From the NCBI GenBank assembly GCA_041678605.1, contig JBAYNW010000005.1, positions 13,467-77,466 on the forward strand: a stretch of 64,000 nucleotides of DNA, in the 5' to 3' direction. Every line of letters begins with the position of its first letter. Position 1 is the stretch's first letter. The DNA comes from JBAYNW01 sp041678605 (GTDB lineage Bacteria; Cyanobacteriota; Vampirovibrionia; Gastranaerophilales; Gastranaerophilaceae). Made by a program: the position numbers and the translations under genes. The notes beneath the pieces are model-generated. The model had not been told where the DNA came from. It did no database searches and was given only the letters and a program-made list of their open reading frames with translations. Of this stretch, positions 34,554 to 43,528 are shown piece after piece.

Positions 34554-36089
34554 ATGATGAATTATTTATCGATTATAGCCTTAATATTTTCACCGCTTGT
34601 TGCCGGAAGCTTGCTCTTCTCTCCGTTTTTCAAGAACAACGAAGTCAGAATAAGACGCTTCTCAAAAGGGTTTGCGAGTTTGCATTTTTTGTATACGCTT
34701 TTGTTTCTGGTGTTTTTCAACCCTCTAAGCGAGGGAATTTCATATTACAAAGAAATAACGTTTGGCTCTTCAAGTTGGATTCAGCCTCTGGGGCTAAAAA
34801 TGGCCTTTGGGCTGGACGGCATTTCTTTGCTAATGATAATTTTAACTTCGTTTGTGTTCCTTCTGGCACTTATAGCAAGCAAAAGCAATATTAGAGCAAA
34901 GCATAAATTTTATTATTCAATGATTTTCTTGCTGCAAACGGCTGTTCTGGGCGTTTTTTGTGCAAGAGATATGTTTTTGTTCTTTATGTTTTGGGAACTT
35001 GAACTCATTCCAATGTACTTCCTAATCGGCCAATGGGGCGGGGGCAAGTGCAAAGCTTCAGCTATGAAGTTTGTTTTATACACATTTTTAGGCAGTTTAT
35101 CAATGTTGTTGGGGATTTTGCTTTTGCATTTCTACAATTTTGCAACATACGGTGCTATGACAGGGGATTTCTCGGCGATTTCAATAAGCTCCCCTGAATT
35201 TCCGATGTTCATGCAAGTTTTGATTTCGATATTGCTATTGATTGGTTTTGCGGTAAAAATGCCTATCGTTCCGCTCCACACGTGGTTGCCGGACGCACAC
35301 GTTGATGCACCGACGCCTGTGAGCATGATTTTGGCGGCTATTTTGCTTAAGATGGGGGCTTTTGGGATAATACGTTTTAACATGCAGCTTTTGCCGGAAG
35401 CATTTAAACTGATTGTCCCAGTATTAATGATTTTTGCAATTATAAATATCGTTTATACTGCGTTTATTGCTTATTCTCAGACTGATTTAAAGAAAATTGT
35501 GGCATATTCGAGCATTTCTAATATGGGAATTGTTTTGCTGGGATTGTGCAGTTTAGACTTAATCGGATTTTCCGGAGCCATTTTTCAAATGCTGGCACAC
35601 GGAGTAATTTCAGCCGGATTATTCATGCTGGTCGGCATAATTTATATCAGAACCAAAACCCGCGAGATAAGCGATTTGGGCGGTTTGGGGGCTGCAATGC
35701 CTCGATTAATGGGCTTTGGGTTGATTTTAGCACTTGCGGCTGTCGGATTGCCTCTTTTAATTGGCTTTGTCGGCGAATTTCTGGTGTTTTTGGGGACTTT
35801 TAATTCTCCGCTCGATAATTTCGCTCCGACAAAAATCTATTCTATTATAGCAATTTCGGTTCTTATTTTAAGCGTAGCTTATATTTTAAGGCTTATGCAT
35901 AAAACATTTTTTGCAAATATTTTTGAGAAATGGACTGTGAGCGGCGGAGTGAGCGACATTACCAATCACGAATTTGTTGTGCTTTTTTCAATAGCTTTGG
36001 TGGTGGGATTTTTCGGGATATTTCCAATGGCGATACTCGATCTGGTTCAGCCGGTTTTAACAAATATACTGCAATTTTTACAGATTTAG
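34554..36089 (+). CDS. nuoM: NADH-quinone oxidoreductase subunit M
   Basis: A 511-residue antiporter-like proton pump subunit. FMFWELELIPMYFLIGQWGG holds the key glutamate of helix 5, HTWLPDAHVDAPTPVSMILA helix 7, and KIVAYSSISNMGIVLLG helix 10. Two consecutive ATG codons start the frame. It lies 4 bp after nuoL. Confidence 0.97.
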   Translation: MMNYLSIIALIFSPLVAGSLLFSPFFKNNEVRIRRFSKGFASLHFLYTLLFLVFFNPLSEGISYYKEITFGSSSWIQPLGLKMAFGLDGISLLMIILTSFVFLLALIASKSNIRAKHKFYYSMIFLLQTAVLGVFCARDMFLFFMFWELELIPMYFLIGQWGGGKCKASAMKFVLYTFLGSLSMLLGILLLHFYNFATYGAMTGDFSAISISSPEFPMFMQVLISILLLIGFAVKMPIVPLHTWLPDAHVDAPTPVSMILAAILLKMGAFGIIRFNMQLLPEAFKLIVPVLMIFAIINIVYTAFIAYSQTDLKKIVAYSSISNMGIVLLGLCSLDLIGFSGAIFQMLAHGVISAGLFMLVGIIYIRTKTREISDLGGLGAAMPRLMGFGLILALAAVGLPLLIGFVGEFLVFLGTFNSPLDNFAPTKIYSIIAISVLILSVAYILRLMHKTFFANIFEKWTVSGGVSDITNHEFVVLFSIALVVGFFGIFPMAILDLVQPVLTNILQFLQI

Positions 36090-36110
36090 AAAGGATAAAA
36101 AGGCGATTTA

Positions 36111-37553
36111 ATGGAATTTTTACACAATATCATAAATATAACTCTTCCTGAAATAACGATTATTTTGTTTATTTTTATCCAGATAATTCTGTCGATGTTT
36201 TTGGACATGAAGTTCTACAAACTCTCAAAATGGCTGACGGTGCTGGGCATATTTTTAGCCACAAGTTTATGCACCGGAGTTCACGTTGAGCCTATCTACT
36301 ACGGATTTAAAAACGCTATTGTGTCCGATAATTACACCATCTTTTTCAAAGGTTTAATCCTCGTTTCGTCCTTCTTGATAGTATTTTTAACAAAAAAGAC
36401 TATTACAATGCGGAGGGGCAATGCATTTCAGTTCAATGCACTCATTTTGACTGCTATTTTAGGGGCTTTGGTGCTTGTGTCGGCGAATGATTTCTTAACT
36501 ATGTTTATCGCAATGGAAACTTTGGGTTTTGCTATGTTCTTCCTTATCGCATTTGAAAAAGGAAACCTTTCAAAGGAAGCTTCCTTCAAATATCTTATTA
36601 TCAGTGCCGTTGCAAGTTCCGTATTTTTGTTCGGAGTTTCTTACATGTACGGGATTACCGGTTCTTTGAATTTTTCTTCCATCTACGAGTATTTCCTTGA
36701 GAAAAACCCGACATTATTGTATTCAATGGCGGCGATATTAATAACCTGCGGGCTATCTTTTAAACTGGGCTTAATTCCTTTTGCCAATTGGATTTTGGAT
36801 ATTTACGAAGGTGCGAGTACTTCGGTGGTAACGTTCTTATCAATTGTCCCCAAAGTCGCAATGTTCGGTATTTTGGCAAGGTTGTTGGTCTTTCCGCTTT
36901 GTTATAGCTTTGAATTGACATTTATACTTGTCTTAATCTCAGTTGCGACAGCAATTTGGGCAAATTGCCTTGCTATCAGACAAAAAAACATCAAGAGGCT
37001 TTTGGCATGCAGCTCAAGTGCAAACGCTGCTTATGTCTTGTTTGCGGCAAGTTTGGTGTCTGTTTTTAATTTATCAACTGTTTTATTTTATCTGATAGCT
37101 TATATTTTTATGAATATCGGGGTTTTTGCAGCCGTAATCATCCTTGAAAGTTCAGAATTTTCTAATTATCTTTACGAATTCAAAAATTTTGCCTATACAA
37201 ACCCTGTTTTCACATTATGTTTTGCAACCTGCATTCTGGGGCTTGCGGGATTTCCGATTACGGCCGGTTTCATATCAAAGATTTATTTATTCTCGGCAAT
37301 CGCACGCTCAGGATTGGTTTTTCTGCCATTTTTAATAATAATGATGATAACTATAGTAGTGTCCGTTTACTATTATTTGAGAGTAGTTAAGCTCATGTTT
37401 GAAAAATCTGATACAGTTTCAAGCAAAGTTATTCCTCACAAAGCAAGCTCCGCAATAGTTATACTTTACTGTTGTGCATTGATAACAGTAATTATAGGGG
37501 TATTTCCGTCAAAGATAATTGAGCTGTGTCAACTTATGGCCTACAACATATAA
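36111..37553 (+). CDS. nuoN: NADH-quinone oxidoreductase subunit N
   Basis: A 480-residue antiporter-like subunit and the last gene of the nuo operon. LTMFIAMETLGFAMFFLIAF, ILDIYEGASTSVVTFLSIVP and RLLACSSSANAAYVLF match the family; the YEGAPTPV motif has become YEGASTSV. AAAGGATAAAAAGG lies upstream. The stop codon is 3 bp from the end of the convergent hypothetical gene, with no obvious terminator hairpin between. Confidence 0.94.
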   Translation: MEFLHNIINITLPEITIILFIFIQIILSMFLDMKFYKLSKWLTVLGIFLATSLCTGVHVEPIYYGFKNAIVSDNYTIFFKGLILVSSFLIVFLTKKTITMRRGNAFQFNALILTAILGALVLVSANDFLTMFIAMETLGFAMFFLIAFEKGNLSKEASFKYLIISAVASSVFLFGVSYMYGITGSLNFSSIYEYFLEKNPTLLYSMAAILITCGLSFKLGLIPFANWILDIYEGASTSVVTFLSIVPKVAMFGILARLLVFPLCYSFELTFILVLISVATAIWANCLAIRQKNIKRLLACSSSANAAYVLFAASLVSVFNLSTVLFYLIAYIFMNIGVFAAVIILESSEFSNYLYEFKNFAYTNPVFTLCFATCILGLAGFPITAGFISKIYLFSAIARSGLVFLPFLIIMMITIVVSVYYYLRVVKLMFEKSDTVSSKVIPHKASSAIVILYCCALITVIIGVFPSKIIELCQLMAYNI

Positions 37554-37556
37554 AAT

Positions 37557-37886
37557 TTACAAGTCATCATATTTATTCGTGTAATGAATGTCATGCTGCA
37601 TGAATTGGTTATCATCAAGCCCGCAGTCAAAGTACATAAACACTTTTCGGACAAAGTTAACTTTCTTATCGGCATACCAATCGGGGTCTTTGCCTTTATA
37701 TTTTGTTTTCTCGCAATTAATCTGGGCATTTTGCAGGTCAATTAACCTTGACATCTCATCCGAATGGCCATGATTTTGTATGTATGTTTCAGACGTAGCT
37801 TCTTCCGGAGTAATTGCCGCAAAACCCGGCAAATTAGCCGCGGAAAAAACAGATAAAACAAATAAAATAGATAAAAACTTTTTCAT
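37557..37886 (-). CDS. Small exported hypothetical protein
   Basis: A 109-residue protein with a clear signal peptide (MKKFLSILFVLSVFSAANLPGFA), then a mature part rich in Asp, His and Tyr with two cysteines. No family is recognised. ATG 37886 has GAGGTG 5 nt upstream; a GTG two codons earlier is also in frame. Convergent with nuoN. Confidence 0.6.
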   Translation of the reverse strand: MKKFLSILFVLSVFSAANLPGFAAITPEEATSETYIQNHGHSDEMSRLIDLQNAQINCEKTKYKGKDPDWYADKKVNFVRKVFMYFDCGLDDNQFMQHDIHYTNKYDDL

Positions 37887-37963
37887 ATACACCTCTACTT
37901 CAATGTTACTTTATTTTTTATTATAAATCAAGTATATTATAGTTTCTTAACATTTTATATAAA

Positions 37964-39019
37964 CTATACAAATGATTTTTTTATAATCTCATCTAATTTC
38001 TGTAAAATTTCGGCTTCCGGCACTTTGGCTATAATTTCACCTTTTCTAAAAATATAACCTTCTTTTATCCCTCCGGCTACTCCGAAATCGGCATGCTTGG
38101 CTTCGCCGGGGCCGTTTACCGGACATCCCATTGTTGCAATTGTAATCGGTTTATCAATATTTTTAAACTTTTCTTCAACTTTTTTTGCCAGACTGATTAA
38201 ATCGATTTGACACCTTCCGCAGGTCGGACAGGAAATAAAATTAACTCCTTTTTGCCTTAAATTTAGTGATTTAAGGATTTCAAACCCTGCAAAAATTTCT
38301 TCTACGGGATTTTCGGTTAAAGAAACTCGAATTGTATCGCCAATTCCTTGCGATAGCAGGCTTCCCAATCCGACGGATGATTTTACCAAACCTGTTTTGA
38401 GAGTTCCTGCTTCTGTCACGCCCAGATGGAGCGGGTATTCAATTTCTTTTGCAATTAATTTATATGCTTCAATTGTTGTGAGAACATCCGAAGATTTTAG
38501 TGAAACTTTGATGAGGTCAAAGTCTAAGTTTTCAAGAATTTTTATGTGTTTTTTAGCACTTTCAACCATTTTTTGGGGTAAAGTCAAATCAAGTGAGGCA
38601 AATTCTTTTTCCAGAGAGCCGGCGTTAATTCCTATTCTAATTGGAATTTGCTGCTGTTTTGCCAAAGCTGCAACTTTTTTTATGTTTTCAAGATTTCCTA
38701 TGTTTCCCGGATTTAGGCGAAGAGCGTTTATCCCGTTGTTTATGCAGTCAATCGCAAGCCGATAATCGAAGTGTATATCGGCAACTACCGGAATTTTTGA
38801 GCGTTTTATAATTTCTTTTATTGCGGATGATGCTTCTTTATTAAGAACCGCAAGCCTTATAAGCTCGCATCCTGCGTCTGTGAGTTCGTCGATTTGTCTT
38901 AAGGTTTTTTCGACATCACGAGTGTCGGTGTTGCACATAGATTGTACGGAAATAGGTGCATCCCCGCCGATTTTAAGATTTCCTACGGAAATTTGTTTCG
39001 ATTTTCGTCTGTTTATCAT
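37964..39019 (-). CDS. ispG: 4-hydroxy-3-methylbut-2-enyl diphosphate synthase
   Basis: A 351-residue IspG/GcpE of the two-domain bacterial type. The TIM-barrel part shows SVQSMCNTDTRDVEKTLRQI and RIGINAGSLE. The C-terminal 4Fe-4S domain has CPTCGRCQIDL and GCPVNGPGEAKHADFGVAGG. It performs the penultimate step of the MEP isoprenoid pathway. A TAAAAT hexamer (39026-39031) ends 6 nt before the ATG with no Shine-Dalgarno, suggesting leaderless transcription. Confidence 0.96.
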   Translation of the reverse strand: MINRRKSKQISVGNLKIGGDAPISVQSMCNTDTRDVEKTLRQIDELTDAGCELIRLAVLNKEASSAIKEIIKRSKIPVVADIHFDYRLAIDCINNGINALRLNPGNIGNLENIKKVAALAKQQQIPIRIGINAGSLEKEFASLDLTLPQKMVESAKKHIKILENLDFDLIKVSLKSSDVLTTIEAYKLIAKEIEYPLHLGVTEAGTLKTGLVKSSVGLGSLLSQGIGDTIRVSLTENPVEEIFAGFEILKSLNLRQKGVNFISCPTCGRCQIDLISLAKKVEEKFKNIDKPITIATMGCPVNGPGEAKHADFGVAGGIKEGYIFRKGEIIAKVPEAEILQKLDEIIKKSFV

Positions 39020-39047
39020 ACAATAATTTTAGCACAAAACATGGGGG

Positions 39048-39797
39048 ATGAAAATGCGAATCGCTGTTATTTCGGATATTCACGGCAATATGCAGGCACT
39101 TGAAGCCGTTTTAAATGACATAGAGCAGGGAAAATGTTCTAAGATTTTTTGCCTTGGCGATTTGGCAATGGCCGGCTCTGAACCGGTCGAGGCGATTGAA
39201 TTAATTAAAAAGCTTTATGATGAGGGAAAATTAGAACTTATTCAGGGAAATACCGATGAAATTATCGGAAATTACTCTCCCGAGATTTTGGCAAAAGTTG
39301 GGGAAGCTTTCCCCATAATGGGTGCAGCCCTTGAGGATGATGCAAAAATTATTCCGCAAAATTTGAAGGAATTTTTGAAGGATTTGCCGAAACAGAAGGA
39401 ACTTGAGATTGAGGGTGTAAAAATACTGCTGGTACACGGTTCTCCGAGGAAAAACGACGAAAATATAGCCCCCGACTTGCAGACTGAAAAAGTTGAAGAA
39501 ATGCTCGACAGAGTTAATGCTGAGGTGATTTTCTGCGGGCATACGCATATTCCATGCGGTTATCAAACGAGTGGGAAACAAACCGTCGTAAATGTCGGAA
39601 GTGTCGGCCGGCCGTTTACTCCAATCCCTCAAGCTTGCTATGTTGTGGCAGAATTTCACAATGGCGAGTTTGAACTTATGCACAAGTTTGTTGATTATGA
39701 TAAACAAAAAGCGAGCGAAATTTTAGCCAAAAGGAACTTTAAAGGAGCGGACAAATTGTCCAAAATCCTTATCAAGCCGGAATTTAGGCATATGTAG
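39048..39797 (+). CDS. Metallophosphoesterase (YfcE/MJ0936-like)
   Basis: A 249-residue calcineurin-like phosphoesterase. RIAVISDIHGNMQALEAVL, CLGDLAMAG, LIQGNTDE, LVHGSPRKND and FCGHTHIPC provide the dinuclear metal ligands in the expected order. The substrate is unknown; relatives act on cyclic nucleotides or phosphodiesters. GGGGGATG lies before the second in-frame ATG at 39054, which could be the true start. Divergent from ispG. Confidence 0.85.
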   Translation: MKMRIAVISDIHGNMQALEAVLNDIEQGKCSKIFCLGDLAMAGSEPVEAIELIKKLYDEGKLELIQGNTDEIIGNYSPEILAKVGEAFPIMGAALEDDAKIIPQNLKEFLKDLPKQKELEIEGVKILLVHGSPRKNDENIAPDLQTEKVEEMLDRVNAEVIFCGHTHIPCGYQTSGKQTVVNVGSVGRPFTPIPQACYVVAEFHNGEFELMHKFVDYDKQKASEILAKRNFKGADKLSKILIKPEFRHM

Positions 39798-39820
39798 CAG
39801 GTAAAAAACACCGCAATTCG

Positions 39821-40285
39821 CGTCATTGCGAGACATAAGGCTTGTAGGCACAATAAAAGGTTTGCATTTCGAAGCAATCTTTCCAGCTTACGCTACCAAA
39901 ATTACCAGATAATCGACTCATACAAATCGTCCCAATTTGGGTTAAACTTATTGATTAAGTCTATTTTTTTCTGTCTTGAACCGCCCTTTAATTGTTTTTC
40001 TCTTGCAATAGCTTGTGTTATATCCGAAAAAATCTCGTAATAAACCAATTTCGTCAGATTATATTTTTGAGAAAATCCTTTGTTGATTTTTTCTTTGTGA
40101 AAAAAAGTTCTTCTAACTAAATTATTGGTAACCCCAATGTACAAGGTCGTTTGTTCATAGTTTGTCAAAATATAAATGTAAGATTTCTTTTCCATGTTTC
40201 AAATACTAATACAAAAAGATTACGTTGAAAAGATTGCTTCGGTGGACGCCTCATCCCCAGCCGATAACCATGTCTCGCAATGACG
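39821..40285. mobile_element. Palindromic element enclosing a GIY-YIG nuclease gene
   Basis: Perfect 16-bp terminal inverted repeats (39821-39836 and 40270-40285) enclose an inner inverted GAAGCAATCT / AGATTGCTTC pair and a gene for a GIY-YIG protein. A gene-less 139-bp version with identical termini and matching inner segments lies at 59089-59227, and a diverged one at 60601-60844. This fits an element whose short copies are non-autonomous derivatives. A second, related unit continues to about 40330. Confidence 0.75.
39902..40195 (-). CDS. GIY-YIG nuclease family protein
   Basis: A 97-residue stand-alone GIY-YIG domain (UPF0213/YhbQ-like). YIYILTNYEQTTLYIGVTNN holds the paired GIY/YIG-type strands; NNLVRRTFFHK carries the catalytic Arg; YYEIFSDITQAIAREKQLKG carries the metal-binding Glu region. 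It lies inside a perfect-ended palindromic repeat. Its role may be spreading the element, but cleavage specificity cannot be read from sequence. Confidence 0.88.
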   Translation of the reverse strand: MEKKSYIYILTNYEQTTLYIGVTNNLVRRTFFHKEKINKGFSQKYNLTKLVYYEIFSDITQAIAREKQLKGGSRQKKIDLINKFNPNWDDLYESIIW

Positions 40286-40360
40286 TGAACGCTCTTTGGT
40301 ATGGGCCAAAACATTTACCCCCGCAATGACGTGGGGCTTGTTTGCCTTTCCACTTACTTT

Positions 40361-40747
40361 CTATTTTGCCCTTTTTATTGTGTCCAGAACTTTTTGTTTC
40401 ATCGGCACTTTGTTTATAGAGTCGGCAAGTCTTGTCCAGGTAGTTTCCGGCAACTCAACCCTTTTGGAAAATTTAGCCAATTGTTCAGGAGTATACCCTT
40501 GAGTTTTAACAATTTCTTTAGAAACGGTTTCTCTTGTATTGTGACTCTGGTTAAGTTCCGCAAAAAGGCAAATTGCAGCTGCGACACAGTATGCAAGAGA
40601 CGCAAGCCCTTGAATAGTAACTAATTTTCGAACCTTTATCAGCTCTCTAGCAGTCTCTTCTACGCTCATCTCTTGTATTGGAGGTTTCTTGTTTGTGTGA
40701 ATGCCCGATTTTACCTGGGAAATAATTTTTCCTATACGAATACCCAT
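40361..40747 (-). CDS. Hypothetical single-helix membrane protein
   Basis: A 128-residue protein with one central hydrophobic helix (about residues 46-63, LASLAYCVAAAICLFAEL) between basic and acidic helical parts. Function unknown. AAAGGGAACATTATT precedes the ATG. Its upstream region (40802-40835) carries the ACTAGCAAAAAATATA block shared with three other hypothetical genes. Confidence 0.5.
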   Translation of the reverse strand: MGIRIGKIISQVKSGIHTNKKPPIQEMSVEETARELIKVRKLVTIQGLASLAYCVAAAICLFAELNQSHNTRETVSKEIVKTQGYTPEQLAKFSKRVELPETTWTRLADSINKVPMKQKVLDTIKRAK

Positions 40748-40801
40748 AATAATGTTCCCTTTCTGTTGTTTATTTTATCCTAACAAATAATTAAACCCTG
40801 T

Positions 40802-40835
40802 AATTATATTTTTTGCTAGTGAACTTGCGGAAAAA
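40802..40835 (-). promoter_or_regulatory. Shared ACTARCAAAAAAATATA promoter-like block
   Basis: On the minus strand this reads TTTTTCCGCAAGTTCACTAG followed by CAAAAAATATAATT, 55 nt upstream of the 40747 start. The copy at 63880-63914 matches in nearly every position, and shorter matches lie at 58991-59017 and 56163-56184. Confidence 0.5.
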
Positions 40836-40862
40836 TTAAAATCGTAACAATTTGTTACATAG

Positions 40863-40892
40863 TTGTAATCCGGTCCGTCGGGAGTTTATAAT
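40863..40892 (+). promoter_or_regulatory. Promoter of the MnmC-like gene (leaderless)
   Basis: TTGTAA (40863-40868), an 18-bp spacer and TATAAT (40887-40892) lie so that the ATG at 40899 is 6 nt after the -10 box. A perfect 15-bp palindrome GTAACAATTTGTTAC (40844-40858) sits just upstream and may be an operator. Confidence 0.65.
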
Positions 40893-40898
40893 GTTAAT

Positions 40899-42230
40899 AT
40901 GTATGAATTGTATCCATATTTCACTAACGACGGCACTGTCGGGCTTTTTAGCCCTCATGACGACGATATTTACCACTCAATGGATGGGGCATTGAGCGAA
41001 AGCTGGCAGAAATTCACCCTGCCAGCCCATCTTGAGGAGTATCTCAGGACGCATAACAGCGTAAAAATCCTCGATATTTGCTACGGAATAGGCTACAATA
41101 CAAAAACCGCACTGAATGTATTTACAAACCATGCTTGGGAAAATATTTTTCAAAATAATTTTAAAAGCAAAAAAAAATTAAATGAATTCAAAAAAAATCC
41201 CTACATTACTTCCCCCTCTATCGCGGCGATAGATACCGATAACATTAAACCTAAGTTTGGGGAAGATTTTGTACACGGACATGAGCTTAATGAGCATGTA
41301 AATGCCAAAAATAAATTTTGTACCAACCTTTTAATTGATGCTGTGGATTTGGATAAAATTTTAATCAACATTTCTCCGTTTATTGTAAGCAAACGAAAAT
41401 TCAAATTTTTATCTAAAAATAAATTAAATTATTTGCCAATCAAAAATATTAAAATTTCTCAAAAAATGCTAAAAAAAGAATTTAGATTAAAAAAAGAAGT
41501 TTCGATAATTCTGCTCGAAAAATTGCTTGAAAGCAATCCTGAGTTTTTTGAGGACAAAATTATGCACTCAATTTTGTCTCAAAAAAAATATTCTCCGTTT
41601 TTTAGCAAATTTATGCTCAATTTAGCTCGATTTTATCAAAATCAGGGGTATAATTATAACAAAAAGGTGAATATATCGGCCTTTTTACATAATATATATT
41701 ATCGGTATCTATCGAAAAGCTATAAAAAGGCAAAAAAAATACTTAAAACCACAAAAATTGACTTGAATTTCTATGAAAATGATGCAAGAGCCTTTATTCA
41801 ATCAACAACAAATAAGTACAATTTTATTTTTCTCGACGCTTTTACCCCCGCAAAGTGTCCCGCATTGTGGACTATAGACTTTTTCCGTGAACTCTATGCT
41901 AAACTTGAAGAGGACGGGATGGTTTTGACATACTCAAATTCAGCAGCCGTCAGGAACGCTTTTTTGGAAAACGGATTTTATGTCGGGAAAACTTACGACC
42001 CTGATTCGAAAAAATCTGTCGGCACAATTGCCGCCAAAAATAAAAATCTAATAGAGTACCCTTTAGATGAACTCGATTTGGCTTTGATAAAATCAAAGGC
42101 AGGGATTTGTTTTAAAGACGAAAACTTAGACCTTGATAATTTATCGATTGTTAAAAATAGGAAATTAGAATTTGAACAGAGCGGCTTGGTCTGCAGTTCA
42201 AATATAATGAAAGGATATAAAAATGCCTAA
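40899..42230 (+). CDS. MnmC-like tRNA methyltransferase with large insertion
   Basis: A 443-residue protein of the MnmC methyltransferase (DUF752) family. DDIYHSMDGALSESWQKF and ILDICYGIGYNTKTAL form the SAM-binding start; FIFLDAFTPAKCPALWTIDF and LEEDGMVLTYSNSAAVRNAF the end of the domain. Between them lies a Lys-rich insertion of about 190 residues (about 90-285) not usual in the family. MnmC installs the methyl of mnm5U at tRNA position 34. The next gene overlaps by 8 bp and encodes an FAD oxidoreductase, though not of the MnmC C-terminal type. Confidence 0.85.
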   Translation: MYELYPYFTNDGTVGLFSPHDDDIYHSMDGALSESWQKFTLPAHLEEYLRTHNSVKILDICYGIGYNTKTALNVFTNHAWENIFQNNFKSKKKLNEFKKNPYITSPSIAAIDTDNIKPKFGEDFVHGHELNEHVNAKNKFCTNLLIDAVDLDKILINISPFIVSKRKFKFLSKNKLNYLPIKNIKISQKMLKKEFRLKKEVSIILLEKLLESNPEFFEDKIMHSILSQKKYSPFFSKFMLNLARFYQNQGYNYNKKVNISAFLHNIYYRYLSKSYKKAKKILKTTKIDLNFYENDARAFIQSTTNKYNFIFLDAFTPAKCPALWTIDFFRELYAKLEEDGMVLTYSNSAAVRNAFLENGFYVGKTYDPDSKKSVGTIAAKNKNLIEYPLDELDLALIKSKAGICFKDENLDLDNLSIVKNRKLEFEQSGLVCSSNIMKGYKNA

Positions 42231-43494
42231 ACTCAGTCATTATGATGTAATTATAGTAGGCGGCGGCACAGCCGGCTGTGCCGCCGCCTACACAGCCGGA
42301 AAATCAGGCTTAAAAACTTTGCTTGTCGAGAAAAATATTAACCTTGGCGGTTCAATTACCTCAGGGCTTGTAATCCCCGCTATGAATACCTCAAAAAAGC
42401 AGATAAATACTGATTTTTTTAATGCGTTAATAAAAGAATTGCACTCACTGAAGGGACAAGTGACCTATTTGGATAATCCGGGCTGGTTTAATCCGGAGTT
42501 GTGCAAAGTTGCCTTAGATAGGCTTATGGCAAAATCCAATGTAGAAGTGCTTTTTGACACTAGAGTCATAGGCGTAAACATTGTAAAAAAAGAACTTAAC
42601 AGACTTACTCTTTCGTCAAATATGTTATCGGTATATATCGGGGCGAGTAATATTGTGGATGCAACAGGAAATTGTGAAGTCGGAGTGCTTGCTGGGTGCG
42701 GATTTCTCCAAAATAAAAATGAATTTCAGCCCGTTTCACTTAGGTTTGAGATGGCAGGGGTTGACTTAGAAACATTCGGACAATGGCTTTTAGACTATGA
42801 CAAGGATAGAAATGTAACGTCCGTGCAGGTTATAGACGGGCAAACGCACCTTTCTACCGCATATACAAGCGAAAAAGGTACTAAATGGGCCTTAGAGCCT
42901 CTGTTTAAGGATGCAGTGGATGGGAAAGTGCTTAAAAATGAGGACAGGAAGTATTTTCAGCTATTCACAATCCCGAATATGCCTAATTCCGTGGCTTTCA
43001 ACTGTCCGAGAGTTTGTTTGGGCTTTGATGTAGACCCTTTGGACAACTCGCAAATCTCAAAAGCATTGATTGAAGCACGTGAGGGCATAGTTCGATTAGC
43101 AAATTTTTGCAAAATTTACTTCCCCGGATTTGAGAAAAGTTATATCTCAAATATCGCAGATGCTTTGGGTGTGCGTGTTTCAAGACGAATTAAGGGCAAA
43201 TATATTTACACAATTGACGATTTAAAAAGCGGTAAAAAGTTTAAAAATCCGGTTTTAATCTCGAATTACCCGATTGATGTTCATTCAAACAATGGAAAAT
43301 CCGTTCTGGAATATACCGAACAAGAGTACCAGCTTCCCGTTGAGGCATTAATGTCAGCTGATTATAAAAACCTTTTTGTCGCGGGACGCTGCCTCTCCGC
43401 CGATTTTTACGCTCAAGCGGCATTGCGTATCCAGCCAAGCTGTTTTTCAATGGGCGAAGGTGTCGCCAAACACATAGCCGGTATATCAGGCTAA
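42223..43494 (+). CDS. FAD-dependent oxidoreductase
   Basis: A 423-residue flavoprotein (FAD_oxidored-like, Pfam PF12831 type). The dinucleotide fold is DVIIVGGGTAGCAAAYTAG; NIVDATGNCEVGVLAGCGF and NLFVAGRCLSADFYAQAALR complete the FAD site. The substrate is unknown. The 8-bp overlap with the MnmC-like gene suggests a linked role, possibly the oxidative part of xnm5U tRNA modification. The FAD loop is encoded by a perfect 34-bp palindrome (42257-42290). Confidence 0.85.
   Translation: MPKLSHYDVIIVGGGTAGCAAAYTAGKSGLKTLLVEKNINLGGSITSGLVIPAMNTSKKQINTDFFNALIKELHSLKGQVTYLDNPGWFNPELCKVALDRLMAKSNVEVLFDTRVIGVNIVKKELNRLTLSSNMLSVYIGASNIVDATGNCEVGVLAGCGFLQNKNEFQPVSLRFEMAGVDLETFGQWLLDYDKDRNVTSVQVIDGQTHLSTAYTSEKGTKWALEPLFKDAVDGKVLKNEDRKYFQLFTIPNMPNSVAFNCPRVCLGFDVDPLDNSQISKALIEAREGIVRLANFCKIYFPGFEKSYISNIADALGVRVSRRIKGKYIYTIDDLKSGKKFKNPVLISNYPIDVHSNNGKSVLEYTEQEYQLPVEALMSADYKNLFVAGRCLSADFYAQAALRIQPSCFSMGEGVAKHIAGISG
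42257..42290. repeat. Perfect 34-bp palindrome in coding sequence
   Basis: Seventeen bases, TAGGCGGCGGCACAGCC, are followed directly by their reverse complement with no spacer. It encodes the glycine-rich FAD-binding loop and the following alanines. Confidence 0.9.
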
Positions 43495-43528
43495 TGTTTT
43501 TTGCTCCATTTTTGTTTATACTGTTGTG

